Shown: positions 19,687-21,109 of the stretch, piece by piece
Position numbering within the stretch: position 1 is the stretch's first letter
How the letters are laid out: each line of letters starts with the position of its first letter
Origin: a virus
Virus record (IMG/VR): IMGVR_UViG_3300031524_000096
Coordinates: 1-21,109 of that record
Direction: 5' to 3' (one strand)
DNA length: 21,109 nt
Notes under the pieces: model-generated
What the model was told of the DNA's origin: nothing
The model's database searches: none
The model's input: only the letters and a program-made list of their open reading frames with translations
Translations under genes and position numbers: made by a program

Positions 19687-20456
19687 GCAACAGCGATTCA
19701 AACCTTTTCGCGGAGTCGGAGATACCGACGCGGGAATTGGCTGTCGTTCAGCCGACCGCCCTTTCACTGATCGACAAGCTAATAAGCGCCGGACCCCTCA
19801 ACGCTGATTCGGTGGGCGTCATGGAGCGGCTAGTGGCCCTCGACCGCGAGGTCAGGAAGGACAACGCCGAGCGCGACTTTGCCGTGGCACTTGCGGCCCT
19901 TCAGCAGGAGACCGGCAAGGTGAAGGCGACCAAGGCCGTGCCGAACCGCGACCAGACTATCCGCTACTACTTCGCCCCGTTTGAGGACATCATGGACCAG
20001 GTGCAGCCGTTGCTGAACAAGCACTCCTTCTCGGTGTCGTTCGATATGGACTTCTCGGAAGGCCGCGTGACAGAGACCTGCATCCTGACGCATTCCAGCG
20101 GCCACCAGAGGCGCAATAAGTTCATCGTGCGTATCGGTGGAGGGCCGCCAGGAGCCACCGAGACGCAGGCAGACGGGGCTGCCGCCACCTACGCCAAGCG
20201 CGGCGCCCTCTGTAATGCGCTCAACATCGTTACGGGCGTGGACACGGACGGCGTTGCGACGGATGCCCGCGCCGAGGGCGCCCCCATAACCGAGGACCAG
20301 GCCCTCTGGCTGCGCGACATGGTTAAGCAGACGAAAAGCGATGAGGCCGCGTTTCTCAAGTTCGCGAACGCAGGACCCGGAACCTATGAGACCATCGGAA
20401 GCGCGCGCTTCCCTGAACTGTCGCGCGCACTCAACAAGAAACTCGCCGGACTATGA
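19683..20456 (+). CDS. erf: ERF family single-strand annealing protein
   Basis: ERF-type proteins, first known from phage P22, bind single-stranded DNA as rings and anneal complementary strands during phage recombination. The 257-aa product shows the family's core: NAERDFAVALAALQQE, VPNRDQTIRYYFAPFEDIMD, QVQPLLNKHSFSVSFDMDFS and the end motif ADGAAATYAKRGALCNALNI followed by VTGVDTDG. The C-terminal ~60 residues (ITEDQALWLRDMVKQTKSDE on) form a small helical tail, common in phage ERF proteins. The ATG at 19683 has GGAGG 6 nt upstream and overlaps the coiled-coil gene by 4 nt. An exonuclease gene begins two genes downstream, so the pair should work as an exonuclease-annealase recombinase. Confidence 0.92.
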   Translation: MSNSDSNLFAESEIPTRELAVVQPTALSLIDKLISAGPLNADSVGVMERLVALDREVRKDNAERDFAVALAALQQETGKVKATKAVPNRDQTIRYYFAPFEDIMDQVQPLLNKHSFSVSFDMDFSEGRVTETCILTHSSGHQRRNKFIVRIGGGPPGATETQADGAAATYAKRGALCNALNIVTGVDTDGVATDARAEGAPITEDQALWLRDMVKQTKSDEAAFLKFANAGPGTYETIGSARFPELSRALNKKLAGL

Positions 20457-21064
20457 AAAATACAACACCCATAACCCATCTGTCGGACATCAACGCCTGT
20501 TTGTCGGCTATCGAATGGGTTAAAGCGTCCAATTCGCGTAGCCTCGAATCCGCATGGCAGAAGTGCGAGCGCGGTGACTGGATGCTCTGGTACGCTGGCA
20601 AGAAGGCTGGCCCTGTTGGCGACGAGAAGCGCAAGAAGCTGGTCCTAGCGGCCTGTGCGTGCGCCCGGTTGGGGCTTCCGACCTTTGAGAAGCGTTACCC
20701 CGGCAACGACGTTATGCGAGTCTGTCTCGACACGGCAGAGAAGTGGACGCGAAATAAAGCAACGCTGGAGGCGTTGCAAGTTTCGCGCAGAAATTGCTAC
20801 GCCGCCGCCGACGCCGCCGCCTACGACGCCTACGCCGCCGCCTACGACGCCTGCGCCGCCGCCTGCGCCGCCGCCTACGACGCCGCCTACGACGCCGCCG
20901 CCGCCGCCTACGACGCCGCCGCCTGCGCCGCCTGCGCCGCCGCCTACGCCGCCGCCGCCGCCGCCTGCGCCGCCGCCTACGCCGCCGCCGCCGCCACTAA
21001 AAAGAAGGTCTTAAAGGAGTGCGCGGATATCGTGCGCAAGTGGTATCCCGAATTGCCGCAATGA
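20453..21064 (+). CDS. Protein with Ala/Tyr/Asp/Cys repeat (putative-immunity-protein-like)
   Basis: The 203-aa protein has an ordered N-terminal half. It includes SLESAWQKCERGDWMLWYAG, the EKRKKLVLAACACARLGLP segment, and CLDTAEKWTRNKATLEALQV. Residues 116-181 are then built from just four residue types (Ala, Tyr, Asp, Cys), followed by KKKVLKECADIVRKWYPELP. The plan of a W-rich start, an LVLAACACAR helix, AAxAAAxAA repeats and a CADIVRKxYP end is one I know from phage and bacterial proteins annotated as putative immunity proteins; their role is unproven. The Ala-rich part would form a long helix with Tyr and Cys on recurring faces. It lies between erf and the exonuclease with 4-nt overlaps at both ends. 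Confidence 0.65.
   Translation: MKNTTPITHLSDINACLSAIEWVKASNSRSLESAWQKCERGDWMLWYAGKKAGPVGDEKRKKLVLAACACARLGLPTFEKRYPGNDVMRVCLDTAEKWTRNKATLEALQVSRRNCYAAADAAAYDAYAAAYDACAAACAAAYDAAYDAAAAAYDAAACAACAAAYAAAAAACAAAYAAAAATKKKVLKECADIVRKWYPELPQ
20798..20995 (+). repeat. 66-codon low-complexity repeat using only GCC, TAC, GAC and TGC
   Basis: These 198 bases read in frame as 66 codons, every one of them GCC, TAC, GAC or TGC. All alanines are GCC, while elsewhere in the gene alanine uses GCG, GCT and GCA too. Units such as GCCGCCTACGACGCC and GCCGCCTGCGCC recur imperfectly. The composition suggests growth by slippage or unequal exchange in steps of three bases, which keeps the frame and changes only the length of the helix. 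Confidence 0.9.
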
Positions 21065-21109
21065 AAACACTCCACATGGCCCAAGGATCAGTGGAATGGC
21101 ACGCGGCCC
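21061..21109 (+). CDS. YqaJ/lambda-exonuclease-like recombinase, first 16 codons only
   Basis: The window ends 49 bases into this gene. The readable start, MKTLHMAQGSVEWHAA, matches the opening of YqaJ/lambda-exo type nucleases (hxQGSxEWxxxR), the 5'-3' exonucleases that make the single strands used by annealing proteins. The ATG overlaps the preceding stop as ATGA. Its position after an ERF annealase supports the call. The catalytic core lies beyond the window, so activity cannot be judged. Confidence 0.75.
   Translation, partial: MKTLHMAQGSVEWHAA

Noticed and set aside
20655-21014. Pro/Thr-rich and Arg/Leu-rich frames across the GCC repeat
   Set aside because: They are other reading frames of the same trinucleotide repeat. 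Only the Ala frame connects to sensible N- and C-terminal sequence and to 4-nt gene overlaps.
1-21109. CRISPR array, tRNA genes, insertion sequence ends, integrase or attachment site
   Set aside because: I looked on both strands by eye and saw no regularly spaced repeats, no T-loop-centred cloverleaf outside coding genes, no transposase and no integrase.

Overview
The window is a piece of a tailed double-stranded DNA bacteriophage (Caudoviricetes) or prophage. A portal, both terminase subunits, a tape-measure-like protein, a replication initiator with a DnaC-type helicase loader, and an ERF annealing protein followed by the start of a YqaJ-type exonuclease are all recognisable. Most genes are GC-rich, abut or overlap, and use ATG with some GTG starts. 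No integrase, lysis gene, tRNA or host gene is visible, so neither lifestyle nor host can be read from this window. A Gram-negative host would fit the LPS-type glycosyltransferases, but that is inference.

The layout has four transcription blocks. (1) Minus strand, 5263 to 1: a regulator with Rha-like and P63C-like regions, a cytosine-C5 DNA methyltransferase, an HNH endonuclease, small and large terminase, and a portal cut by the window edge. The first three genes are clearly poorer in GC than the terminase and look like an inserted restriction-modification cassette. A TTGACA/TAGAAT promoter lies between them and the terminase. (2) Plus strand, 5497 to 8472: replication initiator, helicase loader, a GT-A-type glycosyltransferase and a small protein. 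The initiator gene contains repeats and a G-quadruplex motif that could be the replication origin. (3) Minus strand, 17482 to 8469: a long compact operon. It opens with a 50-residue ribbon-helix-helix-like protein and continues with a glycan/methyl-transfer cassette (GT11 fucosyltransferase, FkbM methyltransferase, a second methyltransferase-like protein, GT25) mixed with small zinc-binding and membrane proteins. It then runs into tape measure, hub-like and other probable tail genes. (4) Plus strand, 17636 to the end: four small early proteins, a coiled-coil protein, ERF, a protein with an extraordinary Ala/Tyr/Asp/Cys repeat, and the first codons of the exonuclease.

Blocks 1 and 2 diverge from the 233-bp gap 5264-5496. 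Blocks 3 and 4 diverge from the 153-bp gap 17483-17635, which holds an exact 10-bp tandem repeat next to the ribbon-helix-helix gene. Blocks 2 and 3 converge at 8469-8472, where two stop codons overlap. No gene-free stretch exceeds 300 bases.

The most unusual element is the first part of block 3: ten genes joined by nine consecutive 4-nt start/stop overlaps, carrying a sugar- and methyl-transfer set placed just upstream of the tape measure. It could decorate the virion or alter the host surface, but the sequence alone does not show the substrate.
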